A stretch of 64,000 nt of DNA from Sandaracinaceae bacterium (GCA_020633075.1 JACKEI010000007.1:77607-141606), one strand, 5' to 3'. Shown: positions 54,202 to 63,477, counted from the stretch's first letter. Notes: generated by a model from the sequence alone, not told the origin. Made by a program: numbers and translations.

Positions 54202-55673
54202 GCGCCGCCTCCTAGCAGGAGCGCCAGCTGCGCTCCACGTGGAGCCTCGGCGGCCGCGAGCGCGTCCTCGTCGGCGGCCACTGTCTCCGTGGCCGGGCGC
54301 CGACGCCGCGGAGGCCGCGGGGGCGTGCTGTCGCGCGGGCCGCTCATGCCCATGAGCAGACCGTAGAGCGCGCCGGACAGGAAGAAGGGCAGGCAGTGAA
54401 AGAGCCCGTTGGGCAAGAGGTCCACCACCAAGAGCGAGGTGATCAGCGAAAGGCCCGCCAGCCGCAGCCGGTCGTCGCGCGAGCGCACGCGCCGCAGGCG
54501 GCGCCAGGTGAGCAGCACCGGCACCGTCATGAGCCCGTAGATGGCCAGAAAGCCCACCAGGCCGCGCGTGCCGATCTGGATGGCCCAGTCGCCGTCGGTC
54601 ACGCTCAGGTCCTCGCCCGTGTCCGGGTCGAAGTGTCGGTTGCGGTTGTAGCCACCCCAGCCGAAGTAGGGCCGCTCGAGGGCGCGCTGCAAGAGCTGGT
54701 ACTCCTGATCGAAGCGAAACCAGAGCGACAGCGCGCGCTCTTCGTTGAGCTTCTCCGCCTGCTGCACCAGCGCGTCCGTGGGGAAGGTGTCCGTGGTGCG
54801 CAGCAGGGGGTAGAGCAGCGTGAGCAGCGCGAACACCGCCGGCAGGCGCGCGCGCGGCCGCCGCACGAGCGCCACCAGGGGCAGGGCCACCAGCCCGTAG
54901 ACGATGGCGCCCGTGCTCTTGCACAGCAGCAGCACCACGCCGAGGAAGTACACCGTGCGCGCACGCACGCGGCCGGTGCGGTGCAGCACGATGGCGGCGA
55001 TGGTGACGGAGAGCATGAACATGCCCACCGCCAGCCCGGTCTGCATGAAGATCATGGGCCGGTAGCCGCCGAAGCGGATGGCCATGGAGAAGTCCATCTG
55101 GTGGTAGCCGTAGAGCCAGTTGTGCAGCTGCGGGCTCAAGCGGATCTCCACCAGCGCGAGGCAGGCGTACACCACGCCGAACGTGACCAGCGCGCGCAGC
55201 AGCGTGTACAGGTCCCGCTCCGAGGTGAGCATGGCGCGCCCCAGCAGGAACGGCAGGTAGATGGCCAGCGTGTCCTTGATGCCCAGCGCCACCGCGTCGT
55301 ACAGGACCAGCCCCTGCCGCACGATGGGGCCGGAGAAGAGGGCGTCCGGGTTGGTGAGCGCGGTGCCCACGTTGCAGAGCAGCAGCAGCACGAAGAGGCT
55401 GTCCACGCCACGCAACGGCCGGGCGCGACGGAGCTTGCCGCGCGCCTTCCAGAGGCAGCCCACCAGCGCCCAGAAGGCGGTGATGGAGGTCTTGTCCATG
55501 GGCGGCAAGAGCGGCGGGTCCACCGCCAGCACCTCCGGCAGGAAGAGCACCCCCGACAGCACGGTCACGATCGTCGCCTTCGTCGCCGGCAGACGCGCAT
55601 AGAGCGCCAGCGTCAGCGGGATGAAGAGGAAGAGCGCGGCGTACGCGAGCGGGTTGGGGTGCCCAAAGAACAC
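54198..55673 (-). CDS. wzy: Wzy-like O-antigen polymerase/ligase family protein
   Basis: 491-residue membrane protein with about eleven hydrophobic helices and one large periplasmic loop (~295-355) before the last helices, the usual Wzy/WaaL layout. Typical fragments are FGWGGYNRNRHF (the family's GxGxx..N motif) and DGDWAIQIGTRGLVGFLAIYG near 365-385. It would join lipid-linked repeat units in the periplasm. The C terminus is a basic then acidic low-complexity tail. The GTG start lies 9 bp after the upstream GT4 stop, and its end overlaps wzx by 4 nt. Polymerase rather than ligase is favoured by the wzx neighbour. Confidence 0.82.
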   Translation of the reverse strand: MFFGHPNPLAYAALFLFIPLTLALYARLPATKATIVTVLSGVLFLPEVLAVDPPLLPPMDKTSITAFWALVGCLWKARGKLRRARPLRGVDSLFVLLLLCNVGTALTNPDALFSGPIVRQGLVLYDAVALGIKDTLAIYLPFLLGRAMLTSERDLYTLLRALVTFGVVYACLALVEIRLSPQLHNWLYGYHQMDFSMAIRFGGYRPMIFMQTGLAVGMFMLSVTIAAIVLHRTGRVRARTVYFLGVVLLLCKSTGAIVYGLVALPLVALVRRPRARLPAVFALLTLLYPLLRTTDTFPTDALVQQAEKLNEERALSLWFRFDQEYQLLQRALERPYFGWGGYNRNRHFDPDTGEDLSVTDGDWAIQIGTRGLVGFLAIYGLMTVPVLLTWRRLRRVRSRDDRLRLAGLSLITSLLVVDLLPNGLFHCLPFFLSGALYGLLMGMSGPRDSTPPRPPRRRRPATETVAADEDALAAAEAPRGAQLALLLGGGA

Positions 55674-55682
55674 GCGCGACCT

Positions 55683-56915
55683 CTAGGTGGGCCCGTGGCT
55701 TGGCGCGTGAGACGGCACGTGCGCGTGCAGGAGGTCGGCGAGGCTCTGGGCAGTGACCCGCACGTCGTGGCGCGCCAACACGGCCTCGCGCCCGCGCTGC
55801 CCCATGGCGATCAGCGTCTCGGTGGGTGTGGCCAGCACCTGGCGCAGGCCGTCCACCAGGTGCTCCACGCTGCCGGCCGGCACCAGCCAGCCGCTCTCGC
55901 CGGGCACCACCAGCTCCGGGATGCCGGCCACGTAGGTGGACAACACCGGCCGCCCGAGCCCGAGGGCCTCCATGATGACCACGGGCAGCCCCTCCGCGAA
56001 GCTGGGCAGCACCATGGCGCGCGCGGCCAGCAGCTCTTCGCGCACCTCGCTGCCGCTGGCCCAGCCCGTGATGCGCACGCGCGCCCCGAGGCCGTGCTGC
56101 GCGATGGCCGCCTCGATCTCGGCGCGCATCTCGCCGTCGCCCACCAGCGTGAGGTGGAAGTCCACGCCCTCGCGCGCCAGCTGCCCCAGCGCCTCGATCA
56201 GCAGGATCTGCCCTTTTTGTTCGCTCAGCCGGCCCACGCTGACCAGACGTGGGGCCGTTGGGTAGGGGCGGCCATCCCCTTGCAGGAAGGAGGCGGGGAC
56301 CCCGCAGCGCACGATCTGCACCTTGGGCCAGTGCGCGTAGCTCACGCGGCGGTAGAGTTGGCTGCGCCCGAAGTGGCTGATGGCGCACACGAACCGGCTG
56401 CGCTCCACCTTCTCGCCGAGCGCGATGGACAGGGGCTTGTCGAACTCCTCGGGCCCGTGCACGTGGAAGCTGTAGCCGGGGCCGCCCAGCGCGGCGACGA
56501 GCATGGCCACGGTGGTGGAGTTGGTGCCGAAGTGCGCGTGCACGTGCTCCACGCCCTCTTGCTCCAGCCACTCCAGCAGCACGCAGGCCTCGCCCAGGTA
56601 GGCGCCGTGGATGACCAGGCCGCGCTCCGAGCCGAAGCCCACGCGCGCCGCCATGGCCGACGCCCGCGCGAACTGCACCGGCCGCGTTGCCGCGACGCGC
56701 GCCATGGCCGCCGCCAGCCCCTCGGCCCCGCCGTCCAGGATGACGCGGGTCAGCTCAGCCTCGCGCAGGTCCTCGGGGTCGGTGAGCGGCTCCGCCACGC
56801 GGCGCACCGACACGCGCAGCACGTGGATGCCCTGCGCCTCGAGCGCCTGCAGCTCACGCCGGATGAAGGTGTGGCTGACCTTCGGGTATTGATTGACGAG
56901 GTAGGCGATGCGCAT
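55683..56915 (-). CDS. GT4 family glycosyltransferase
   Basis: 410-residue GT-B transferase. The N-terminal half opens MRIAYLVNQYPKVSHTFIRR, typical of exopolysaccharide GT4 enzymes, and includes VHAHFGTNSTTVAML near 125 and SFHVHGPEEFD near 145. The C-terminal half has SVGRLSEQKGQ near 225 and the donor-site motif SFAEGLPVVIMEALGLGRPV near 310. ATG 56915 was chosen as the only start before the motif. It is the first gene of the wzy-wzx-GT block and is divergent from the Cys-rich lipoprotein genes across 81 bp. Confidence 0.9.
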   Translation of the reverse strand: MRIAYLVNQYPKVSHTFIRRELQALEAQGIHVLRVSVRRVAEPLTDPEDLREAELTRVILDGGAEGLAAAMARVAATRPVQFARASAMAARVGFGSERGLVIHGAYLGEACVLLEWLEQEGVEHVHAHFGTNSTTVAMLVAALGGPGYSFHVHGPEEFDKPLSIALGEKVERSRFVCAISHFGRSQLYRRVSYAHWPKVQIVRCGVPASFLQGDGRPYPTAPRLVSVGRLSEQKGQILLIEALGQLAREGVDFHLTLVGDGEMRAEIEAAIAQHGLGARVRITGWASGSEVREELLAARAMVLPSFAEGLPVVIMEALGLGRPVLSTYVAGIPELVVPGESGWLVPAGSVEHLVDGLRQVLATPTETLIAMGQRGREAVLARHDVRVTAQSLADLLHAHVPSHAPSHGPT

Positions 56916-56996
56916 GCGGGGGCGCAGTGTACGGGGAGGTGGGCGATGTGCCACATGGTGCGTGCTCGGGGGCGCGGGCCGTGCTAGCCATCGGGC

Positions 56997-58397
56997 GTGA
57001 CTACGTGGATGCGGTATGGGTTCGTCGCCCTGTGCGGCGTATTGGGGGCCGGCTGTTTGACCGAGACGCGCTACGCGTGTCCGCCGGGGAGCGACGTCAC
57101 GGCGTCCACCCGCTGCGGCGTGGCCTGCGCCACCGGTGAGCTCAGCGCGGACGTTTGCGTGCAGGTGCGTGAGGCCTGCACGGACGGGCGCTTGAGCGCG
57201 GCCGACTGCGCCGGCATCGACGGCGACCAGGGCATGCCGGACGTGGGCATGGGAGACGCCGACGTGGGTCCGGAAGACATGGGTCCGCGGGACATGGGGC
57301 GGGACGCGGGGCCGTGCGGCATGCCGTGCACGGGCGGGCAGCGCTGCAACGAGACCAGCGGGGAGTGCGTGGACTGCCTGAGTGACGGGCACTGCACGGA
57401 CGACGCGACGCCGGTGTGCGACACGAGCACGGGGACCTGCGTGGGGTGCGTGGACGCCGCGGACTGCACGGACATGGCGCGGCCCTTCTGCCTGGGCACG
57501 CAGTGCGTGGGCTGCCGGACCAACCTGGACTGCGCGGTGAGCACGCCGGTGTGCAGCCCCACGACGCGCACCTGCGGGCCGTGCACGACGCGCACGGACT
57601 GCAACAGCCGCGCCGCGACGGCGCCCGCGTGCAACACCACCACGGGCGCGTGCACGCTGTGCGACGTGCCCAACGAGAGCGCGGACTGCGGGGGGCTGCG
57701 CTGCTTCAACCAGGTCAGCTGCACGCAGTGCCGGGCCATGACGGTGGCGGTCGACTGTCAGTCGCCAATGGCCGCACGCTGCGACTCCACGGGCACGTGC
57801 GCCGCCTGCACGAGCAACGCGGATTGCGGTCACATCAGCGGCGGCCGCAACCGGTGCGACGCCGGGACCTGCGTGCAGTGCACGGTGGCGACGGAATCCG
57901 CGGACTGTGGCACCAAGAGCTGCAACCCCGCGACGCGGACGTGCACCAACACGGACCGCTTCACTCGGCAGCAGTGTCAGAGCTGCGTGGCGGACAACGA
58001 CTGCCTTCAGGGTGGTGCGACCGTACGTTGCATTCGGATGAATTATCAAGGAGCGGACCGGGGCGGGTACTGCTTGCGGGCTGCGGACACGGGTGGTGGG
58101 CCGTCGGGGTGCACGCGGCCGTTCCTCACGCCGATCATCCAGACCAGCTTGTCGGGGGTGGCATCTGCGCCGTACTGCGGCATCGACCAAACGACGGCGA
58201 CTTGCGAGGCCGTGCGTGCGCTTCAACTGAGCCTTCAGTGCCCGGGCGGCTCACCTTCCGAGTGTGCGACGGATGGAGCCTTGTGCGCCACGGTCGGCTT
58301 CCAAGCAAACTCCTGTACGTACGCATGTTCGTCACCGTCGGAATGTCTCCCAAGCGGTCCAGGTGCGTCTTGCAACGCAGGCCACTGCGGGTCCTGA
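56997..58397 (+). CDS. Cys-rich repeat lipoprotein, first tandem copy
   Basis: 466-residue predicted lipoprotein: signal peptide with lipobox LGAGC near residue 20. An Asp/Gly/Met-rich linker (MPDVGMGDADVGPEDMG) follows, then from ~101 a run of short units of the type C..DC..., for example CVDCLSDGHC, CVGCVDAADC and CVGCRTNLDC. About fifty cysteines should form disulphides outside the cell. The C-terminal ~100 residues have their own cysteine pattern. Proteins like this are common on myxobacterial surfaces with no known biochemical role. GTG 56997 was used. The next gene is a close paralogue 18 bp downstream. Confidence 0.85.
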   Translation: MTTWMRYGFVALCGVLGAGCLTETRYACPPGSDVTASTRCGVACATGELSADVCVQVREACTDGRLSAADCAGIDGDQGMPDVGMGDADVGPEDMGPRDMGRDAGPCGMPCTGGQRCNETSGECVDCLSDGHCTDDATPVCDTSTGTCVGCVDAADCTDMARPFCLGTQCVGCRTNLDCAVSTPVCSPTTRTCGPCTTRTDCNSRAATAPACNTTTGACTLCDVPNESADCGGLRCFNQVSCTQCRAMTVAVDCQSPMAARCDSTGTCAACTSNADCGHISGGRNRCDAGTCVQCTVATESADCGTKSCNPATRTCTNTDRFTRQQCQSCVADNDCLQGGATVRCIRMNYQGADRGGYCLRAADTGGGPSGCTRPFLTPIIQTSLSGVASAPYCGIDQTTATCEAVRALQLSLQCPGGSPSECATDGALCATVGFQANSCTYACSSPSECLPSGPGASCNAGHCGS

Positions 58398-59318
58398 GCG
58401 TACAGGGGGAGATGCATGTTGACTCGACTCGTGGCGCCGCTGTGCGCGTCCGCGCTCCTCGCGAGCTGCGCTGACATTCCTTGCCCAGAGGGCACGGCCT
58501 TGGACCCCATGACGCGCATGTGCGCGCGCATCGACGGCGGTCAGGGCCAGGCGGACATCGGCGCAGGTGATGCCGGTCTACCGGATGCGCACCAAGACGA
58601 CACCGGTCCTCGGGACCTGGGGTGGGACGCGGGGCCGTGCGGCATGCCGTGCACGGGCGGGCAGCGCTGCAACGAGACCAGCGGGGAGTGCGTGGACTGC
58701 CTGAGCGACGGGCACTGCGGTGACGCGACGCCGGTGTGCGACACGAGCACGGGGACCTGCGTGGGGTGCGTGGACGGCACGGACTGCACGGCCACGGGGC
58801 GCCCCTTCTGCGTGGGCACGCAGTGCGTGGGCTGCCGGACCAACACCGACTGCCCGGTGAGCACGCCGGTGTGCAGCCCCACGACGCACACCTGCGGGCC
58901 GTGCACCGCGCGCACGGACTGCAACGGCCGCGCCACGGCGCCCGCGTGCAACACCACCACGGGCGCGTGCACGCTGTGCGACGCCCCCAACGAGAGCGCG
59001 GACTGCGGTGGCCTGCGCTGTTTCGACCAGGTCAGTTGCACGCAGTGCCGGGCCATGACGGTGGCGGTCGACTGTCAGTCGCCGATGGCCGCACGCTGCA
59101 ACGCCACGGGTACCTGCGCGGCCTGCACGAGCAACGCGGACTGCGGTCACATCAGCGGCCGCAACCGATGCGACGCGGGGACCTGCGTGGAGTGCACCGT
59201 GGCGACGGAATCCGCGGACTGCGGGACCACGAGCTGCAACCCCGCGACGCGCACGTGCACCACCACGGACCGCTTCAGCCGGCAGCAGTGTCAGAGCTGC
59301 GTGGCGGACAACGAGTGC
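57301..59318 (+). repeat. Direct duplication of the Cys-repeat core (about 0.7 kb each)
   Basis: The segment 57301 to ~58005 recurs at 58624 to ~59318, offset 1323 bp at the start and changing by multiples of three at small in-frame indels. Long runs of identical bases occur (for example from 57301 on), while DNA on either side is much less alike. This fits tandem gene duplication followed by gene conversion of the core. Confidence 0.8.
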
Positions 59319-59693
59319 ATCCAGGCAGGCGGGACCTTCCGGTGCATCCCAATGCACTACCAAGGCGTCCCGCGCGGCGGCTACTGCATGCGGGCAACGC
59401 CTGGGTGCGTGCCACCATTCACGGTTGGCATCACCTCCCCGAGCGTCTCGGGCGCTCCATCCGCGACGTACTGCGGCATCGACCAGAATTTGGCTAGTTG
59501 TGAGGCAGTGCGTGGACTCCTACAGAGCCGCCAGTGTCCAGGTGGGTCCGCCTTCGAGTGCATGGCGGATGGCGCTCGCTGCGAGACGGTTGGTGTGGCG
59601 GCGAATCGGTGCACGTACTCCTGCTCGGCACCCGACGCCTGTCTCGAAATCGGAGCGGGCGCGTCTTGCAACGCAGGCTACTGCGGCTCCTGA
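58416..59693 (+). CDS. Cys-rich repeat lipoprotein, second tandem copy
   Basis: 425-residue paralogue of the preceding gene. Lipobox LLASC near residue 18, a shorter N-terminal region, an Asp-rich linker, then the same Cys-repeat core (CVDCLSDGHC, CVGCVDGTDC, CVGCRTNTDC and on to CQSCVADNEC). The core is almost identical to copy one at DNA level, whereas the first ~75 residues and the last ~90 differ clearly. The C terminus keeps the spacing ATYCGIDQ and CNAGYCGS. GGGGGAG lies just before ATG 58416. Both copies probably serve the same surface function. Confidence 0.85.
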   Translation: MLTRLVAPLCASALLASCADIPCPEGTALDPMTRMCARIDGGQGQADIGAGDAGLPDAHQDDTGPRDLGWDAGPCGMPCTGGQRCNETSGECVDCLSDGHCGDATPVCDTSTGTCVGCVDGTDCTATGRPFCVGTQCVGCRTNTDCPVSTPVCSPTTHTCGPCTARTDCNGRATAPACNTTTGACTLCDAPNESADCGGLRCFDQVSCTQCRAMTVAVDCQSPMAARCNATGTCAACTSNADCGHISGRNRCDAGTCVECTVATESADCGTTSCNPATRTCTTTDRFSRQQCQSCVADNECIQAGGTFRCIPMHYQGVPRGGYCMRATPGCVPPFTVGITSPSVSGAPSATYCGIDQNLASCEAVRGLLQSRQCPGGSAFECMADGARCETVGVAANRCTYSCSAPDACLEIGAGASCNAGYCGS

Positions 59694-59890
59694 GCACGAC
59701 CCTCCACCGACGCTTGGACATCCGGTGCGGTCGTGATGCGGGGCAGCCCGTGAAGGGCGCGGTACGTCCCAGGTAGAGGTGCGGCACGGGCCAACTCGTC
59801 AACCGGTTCGTGAAGCCCAGTGCGACCCCCTGCCCACTCCGCGTGCGCGCGGCGCGCAACTCCCGCAGCCCGGCGCCGAGAAGGCGCTCC

Positions 59891-60382
59891 ATGAGCACGC
59901 ACCGTACCAAGTTCCAGTCCCACAGCTTCCCCTCTCCACACTCCCGTCAGGCGTCCCTCGACGAGCTGCAGCGCCGGGCCAAGCGTCTGCGCTCGGCCAT
60001 CGCCCACGAGCGCGACCTGAAGAAGGTGGTGGATGCCTTCTACGACGGCTTCTTGAACGAGGCGCGCCTCTACGAGAACTCGAGCCGCTGCCACGAGCCC
60101 AAGCTGCACGCGGTGCTCGACGGCCTCTGCGCCCGCTTTCCCGGTGAGGTCATCGAGAGGCCGCTGTTCTTCTCGCAGGAGCTGGGTCTGTTCCACGGGG
60201 CCCTGTGCTCGTCGCGCCGCGTGGGCTGTGTGTTTCAGTTCCAGGGGGACTCCCAAGGGGTGATCGCCCTCTCGCCCCTCGCCCTGGGCAGCAACACGGA
60301 CTTCTTCCGCTACACCATGATCCTGGACCCGGCGATGCGCTCGGCCACCAACACCGTTCCGTGCCGCGGGGGCTCGGCCTGA
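59891..60382 (+). CDS. Small protein of unknown function
   Basis: 163-residue protein with a polar, Ser/His/Arg-rich start. A helical segment follows (LDELQRRAKRLRSAIAHERD and KKVVDAFYDGFLNEARLYEN), then a mixed alpha/beta part with GVIALSPLALGSNTDFFRYT. No signal peptide or membrane helix is seen, so it is likely cytoplasmic. No family is recognised. ATG 59891 was chosen because the upstream in-frame part is Arg/Pro-rich. It stands 197 bp after the Cys-rich gene and 99 bp before the zinc-ribbon gene, on the same strand as both. Confidence 0.6.
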   Translation: MSTHRTKFQSHSFPSPHSRQASLDELQRRAKRLRSAIAHERDLKKVVDAFYDGFLNEARLYENSSRCHEPKLHAVLDGLCARFPGEVIERPLFFSQELGLFHGALCSSRRVGCVFQFQGDSQGVIALSPLALGSNTDFFRYTMILDPAMRSATNTVPCRGGSA

Positions 60383-60481
60383 GACGCCCTGCCGCACGCG
60401 CTCCACGGGGGACCCGTTGCTCCCCCACGCCACGGAATTTTCCAGCGGCCTGCGCGTACGAAGCGGATACTATCGCCGCTC

Positions 60482-61615
60482 ATGAACCAGCCCACCGACC
60501 CCAGCGCTCAGCCCGCTGCGCAAGCTGCAGGCCGCAAGTTTCCGTGCCCCTCATGCGGTGCGCCCGAGATGGCGTGGGACGCGGGCGCTCAAGCGCTGAA
60601 GTGCCCCTACTGCGGGCACGTGCACCAGATCGCGGCGCAGGAGGGCTCGCACGACATCGTGGAGCACGACCTCCAGGCGGGGCTGACCCTGGCCACCGAG
60701 CGGGGCTTCGGGGCCACCACCCGCACCGTCAGCTGCAAGACCTGCGGGGCCACCGTGGCCTTCGGCGGGCAGAGCATCAGCACCCGTTGTGACTTCTGCG
60801 GCTCGCCCCACGTGCTGGAGCAAGAGAGCAACCGCAACCTCATCCGGCCCGAGTCCATGGTGCCCTTCGCCATCGACAAGGCGCGCGCGCAGAGCATGTT
60901 CTCGGAGTGGATCGGCGGGCTCTGGTTTCGCCCCGGGGACCTCAAGAAGAAGGCCAGCGTCGGCGAGATCAACGGCGTGTACATCCCCTACTGGACCTTC
61001 GACGCGTGGGTGGCCTCCAGCTGGACGGCGCAGGCCGGCACGGACTACCAGGAGCAGGAGGCCTACTGGGGCAAGGACGCCAACGGCAACAACGTGCAGA
61101 TGATGCGCACGGTGACCAAGACGCACTGGCGGCCCGCGTGGGGCTCGCGGCAGGACCACCACGACGACGTGCTCGTCTGCGCCGGGCGCGGCCTGCCCGA
61201 GAGCCTGGTGCAGTCGCTGCGCGGCTTCCAGCTGGGGCAGCTGCGCCCCTACGACCCGGGCTTCCTGTCCGGCTGGCGCGCCGAAGAGTACGCCGTGGAC
61301 CTCAACGAGGGCTGGGGCCAGGCGGTGAAGCGCATCGAGGCCGAGCAGAGGAACCGCTGCCACGCGGACGTGCGCGCGGACCGCGTGCAGAACCTCAACG
61401 TGGTGAACCAGTTCGGCAGCGAGAAGTTCAAGCACATCCTCCTGCCCATCTGGATCGCGTCGTACCGCTACAACGACAAGACCTTCCGCTTCTTGATCAA
61501 CGGCCAGAACGGGCAGGTGCAGGGCGAGGCGCCCTACAGCTGGGTCAAGATCATCGCGTTCGTCATGTTCCTCGTGCTGGTCTTCGCGACCCTCTACATG
61601 ATCCTGCAGAGCTGA
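60482..61615 (+). CDS. Zinc-ribbon protein with C-terminal membrane anchor
   Basis: 377-residue protein with two zinc ribbons: CPSC (residues 22-25) with CPYC (~40-43), and CKTC (~84-87) with CDFC (~105-108). A conserved-looking region follows (MVPFAIDKARAQSMFSEWI, then VYIPYWTFDAWVASSW). The C terminus has one membrane helix (~354-374). Related proteins are often annotated as TFIIB-type zinc-ribbon or 'PriA-like' proteins, with unknown function. The next gene, a degenerate PP2C, starts 4 bp after the stop, so the two are probably one unit. Confidence 0.8.
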   Translation: MNQPTDPSAQPAAQAAGRKFPCPSCGAPEMAWDAGAQALKCPYCGHVHQIAAQEGSHDIVEHDLQAGLTLATERGFGATTRTVSCKTCGATVAFGGQSISTRCDFCGSPHVLEQESNRNLIRPESMVPFAIDKARAQSMFSEWIGGLWFRPGDLKKKASVGEINGVYIPYWTFDAWVASSWTAQAGTDYQEQEAYWGKDANGNNVQMMRTVTKTHWRPAWGSRQDHHDDVLVCAGRGLPESLVQSLRGFQLGQLRPYDPGFLSGWRAEEYAVDLNEGWGQAVKRIEAEQRNRCHADVRADRVQNLNVVNQFGSEKFKHILLPIWIASYRYNDKTFRFLINGQNGQVQGEAPYSWVKIIAFVMFLVLVFATLYMILQS

Positions 61616-61619
61616 GCCG

Positions 61620-62273
61620 GTGCGCGTCGAGTCCCACTCCAGCCTGCAGCTCGCGATGGTGCACGACCACGCCATCGCGCGTCACGGCGTGGCCAAGCTG
61701 GACGCGGGCCGCACCTTCCTGCTGACCACCGGCATCGGCCAGCCACGCACCTGGGGCTTCACCCGGGAGCCGCTGGTGACGGGCTTCACGCAGGGCCTCG
61801 AGGAGGCCGCCGCCATGCCGCCCAAGGAGCGCGTGCGGCACGCCTTTGGGGTGGCCCGCACGCGGCTGGTGACCTGCTGCAACGCGCTCATCGAGCAGCG
61901 CGTGCCGGACGCGTCGCTGGGGGCGCTGGTGCTGCTGGAGGACGCCGTGCACCTGATCTCGGTGGGCCGCGTGCGCGCCTACCTCTGGCGTCGCGGCGAG
62001 CACCGCCGGCTGACCCCCGACAACGAGAACGACCCCGAGAGCGCCGCCGGCGTGCTGCGCGGCGATCCCTCGCACTGCCAGGTGCCGCTCGAGCCGCGCG
62101 ACCTGCTGATGCTGGGCTCCACCACGGCCTTCTCGCCCGCGGCCGTGGCCAAGATCGCCGCCGTGATGCAGGCCGACGCGGAGACGCCTGTGAGCATCCT
62201 GGCCACGCTCATGACCGAGCCCGCCAAGGCCTCCGGCGCGGGCGCTGCGGCCGTGGTGATCCGCGTTCGCTGA
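61620..62273 (+). CDS. Degenerate PP2C-fold (pseudophosphatase) protein
   Basis: 217-residue protein whose strand order resembles PP2C-type Ser/Thr phosphatases. Where the metal-binding DGMGG motif should be, near residue 40, it reads TGIGQ. Where the GDSR motif should be it reads VGRVRAYLWR, and the late DN is weak. With both Asp groups lost it should not be catalytic. The pattern LISVGRVRAYLWRRGEHRRL still marks the family. GTG 61620 begins 4 bp after the zinc-ribbon gene, suggesting the two products work together, perhaps as a scaffold or sensor. Confidence 0.6.
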   Translation: MRVESHSSLQLAMVHDHAIARHGVAKLDAGRTFLLTTGIGQPRTWGFTREPLVTGFTQGLEEAAAMPPKERVRHAFGVARTRLVTCCNALIEQRVPDASLGALVLLEDAVHLISVGRVRAYLWRRGEHRRLTPDNENDPESAAGVLRGDPSHCQVPLEPRDLLMLGSTTAFSPAAVAKIAAVMQADAETPVSILATLMTEPAKASGAGAAAVVIRVR

Positions 62274-62288
62274 GCGGCGCCGCTGGGG

Positions 62289-62304
62289 GAGGCTCGATAG
62301 CCTC
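62289..62304. terminator. Putative hairpin between convergent genes
   Basis: Perfect 6-bp stem GAGGCT/AGCCTC with a 4-nt loop (CGAT), lying between the converging PP2C-like and ATPase genes and reaching the ATPase stop codon. There is no T-tract on either side, so a terminator role is only likely from position. Confidence 0.35.
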
Positions 62305-63475
62305 AGCGCGCGTCCAGCTCGCTGAACGTCTCGGCCGTCACCCACCACGCTTCGTCGGCGTGCGGAAAGGTCTCGTAGAAAGACGCCAGCGCCTGCTCGT
62401 GGCGCGGCTGCGGTTCGTCCCAGGTGACCTGCACCGGGATGACGCGGCGCCCCTCCTGGACGACGAAGTCCACCTCGCCTCCATCGCCTCGCCAGTACAT
62501 CACCTCGCCGAAGCGTCGTCGCAGCACCAGCTGAGTGGCGCACTCCAGCGACTTGCCGCGGTCAGCGCTGCCTGGCGTGATGACCACGCGACGCAAGCCA
62601 GTGTCTATGGGGTACACCTTGCGGTTGCGCTGCGCGCGCTTGCGCTCAGACGTCGCGAAGTATGGCACCTGAAACAACAGGTACGCCGCCTCGCATGCGT
62701 CCAGGTACGACCCCGCCGTGTCCGTGGCGATGCCCACCGCGGCAGCGACGCGGCGCATGCTCAGCTCTGAGCCAGCGGCCTCGTAGGCCATCTGCACCAC
62801 TTGGCGGATGGGTCGGCTCGAACGCGCCGCCAAGCGTTCGCGGATGTCGCGCTCCACGATGTCGTGAAAGTACTGCCGCCGGAGCATGTCGCCTTCGGGC
62901 AGCTCCAGGGGCTCTGGGAAGCCTCCATCGCGCAGGAAGTCCTCGAGCGTCGCCTTGGGCCGCGCCGTGCGCAGCTCTTGCAGGTCGAAGGGGTAGAGCT
63001 CCACCGTCAAGTGCCGCCCCGTGAGCATGGCACCCAGCTCGCCCGACAGCAGGCTGGCGTTGGAGCCCGACACCACGAACACGTGCCCCGCAGGGCGGTC
63101 CAGCTGGCTGCGTAGCCAGCGCTCCCACCCGGTGACGGCCTGAATCTCGTCCAAGAAGAACACAAGGCGCTTGACCCGCGGGTGCTTGGCCCGAAACGCG
63201 GTCACGAGGCTCTCCAGCGTCTCCGCGGTGAGTGCGTTGGCCAGCCGAGGGTCCTCCAGGTTCACGAACAGGCAGTGCTTCGGGTTCAGGCGATAGCGGT
63301 CCATGAGCTGGCGCATGAGCGTCGACTTGCCACACCGGCGCACCCCTTGAATCACGAGCGCCAGCGACTCGCGCAGCGCCGCCGGCGTGCTCACGCGTCG
63401 CGGAACGGACGCCGGGACGGGCTTGTCCCAGAAGCTCCACGTCGCGGCGATCTCCAGAACGTCCGGTTGCTCCAT
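62303..63475 (-). CDS. AAA-type ATPase of the DUF4143 family
   Basis: 390-residue protein. The N-terminal ATPase (PF13173-like) has Walker A GVRRCGKSTLMRQ near residue 44 and Walker B LVFFLDEIQ near 108, then VVSGSNASLLSGELG. The C-terminal DUF4143 part has a helix-turn-helix-like middle and GGEVDFVVQEGRRVIPVQV near 330-350, which resembles the core of PD-(D/E)XK nucleases. These genes are scattered by horizontal transfer and their role is not established. ATG 63475 is set by the upstream palindromes; the longer reading runs through them. It is probably self-regulated. Confidence 0.88.
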   Translation of the reverse strand: MEQPDVLEIAATWSFWDKPVPASVPRRVSTPAALRESLALVIQGVRRCGKSTLMRQLMDRYRLNPKHCLFVNLEDPRLANALTAETLESLVTAFRAKHPRVKRLVFFLDEIQAVTGWERWLRSQLDRPAGHVFVVSGSNASLLSGELGAMLTGRHLTVELYPFDLQELRTARPKATLEDFLRDGGFPEPLELPEGDMLRRQYFHDIVERDIRERLAARSSRPIRQVVQMAYEAAGSELSMRRVAAAVGIATDTAGSYLDACEAAYLLFQVPYFATSERKRAQRNRKVYPIDTGLRRVVITPGSADRGKSLECATQLVLRRRFGEVMYWRGDGGEVDFVVQEGRRVIPVQVTWDEPQPRHEQALASFYETFPHADEAWWVTAETFSELDAR

Positions 63476-63477
63476 GG

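Noticed and set aside
54202..56571. Extension of the wzx frame to a 1312-residue protein
   Set aside because: The added sequence overlaps wzy and the GT4 gene in a different frame and contains no domain; the GTG at 54201 overlaps the wzy stop as expected.
56916..58226. Extension of the GT4 frame through the Cys-rich gene
   Set aside because: It is antisense to a clear lipoprotein gene and the known GT4 N-terminal strand begins at 56915.
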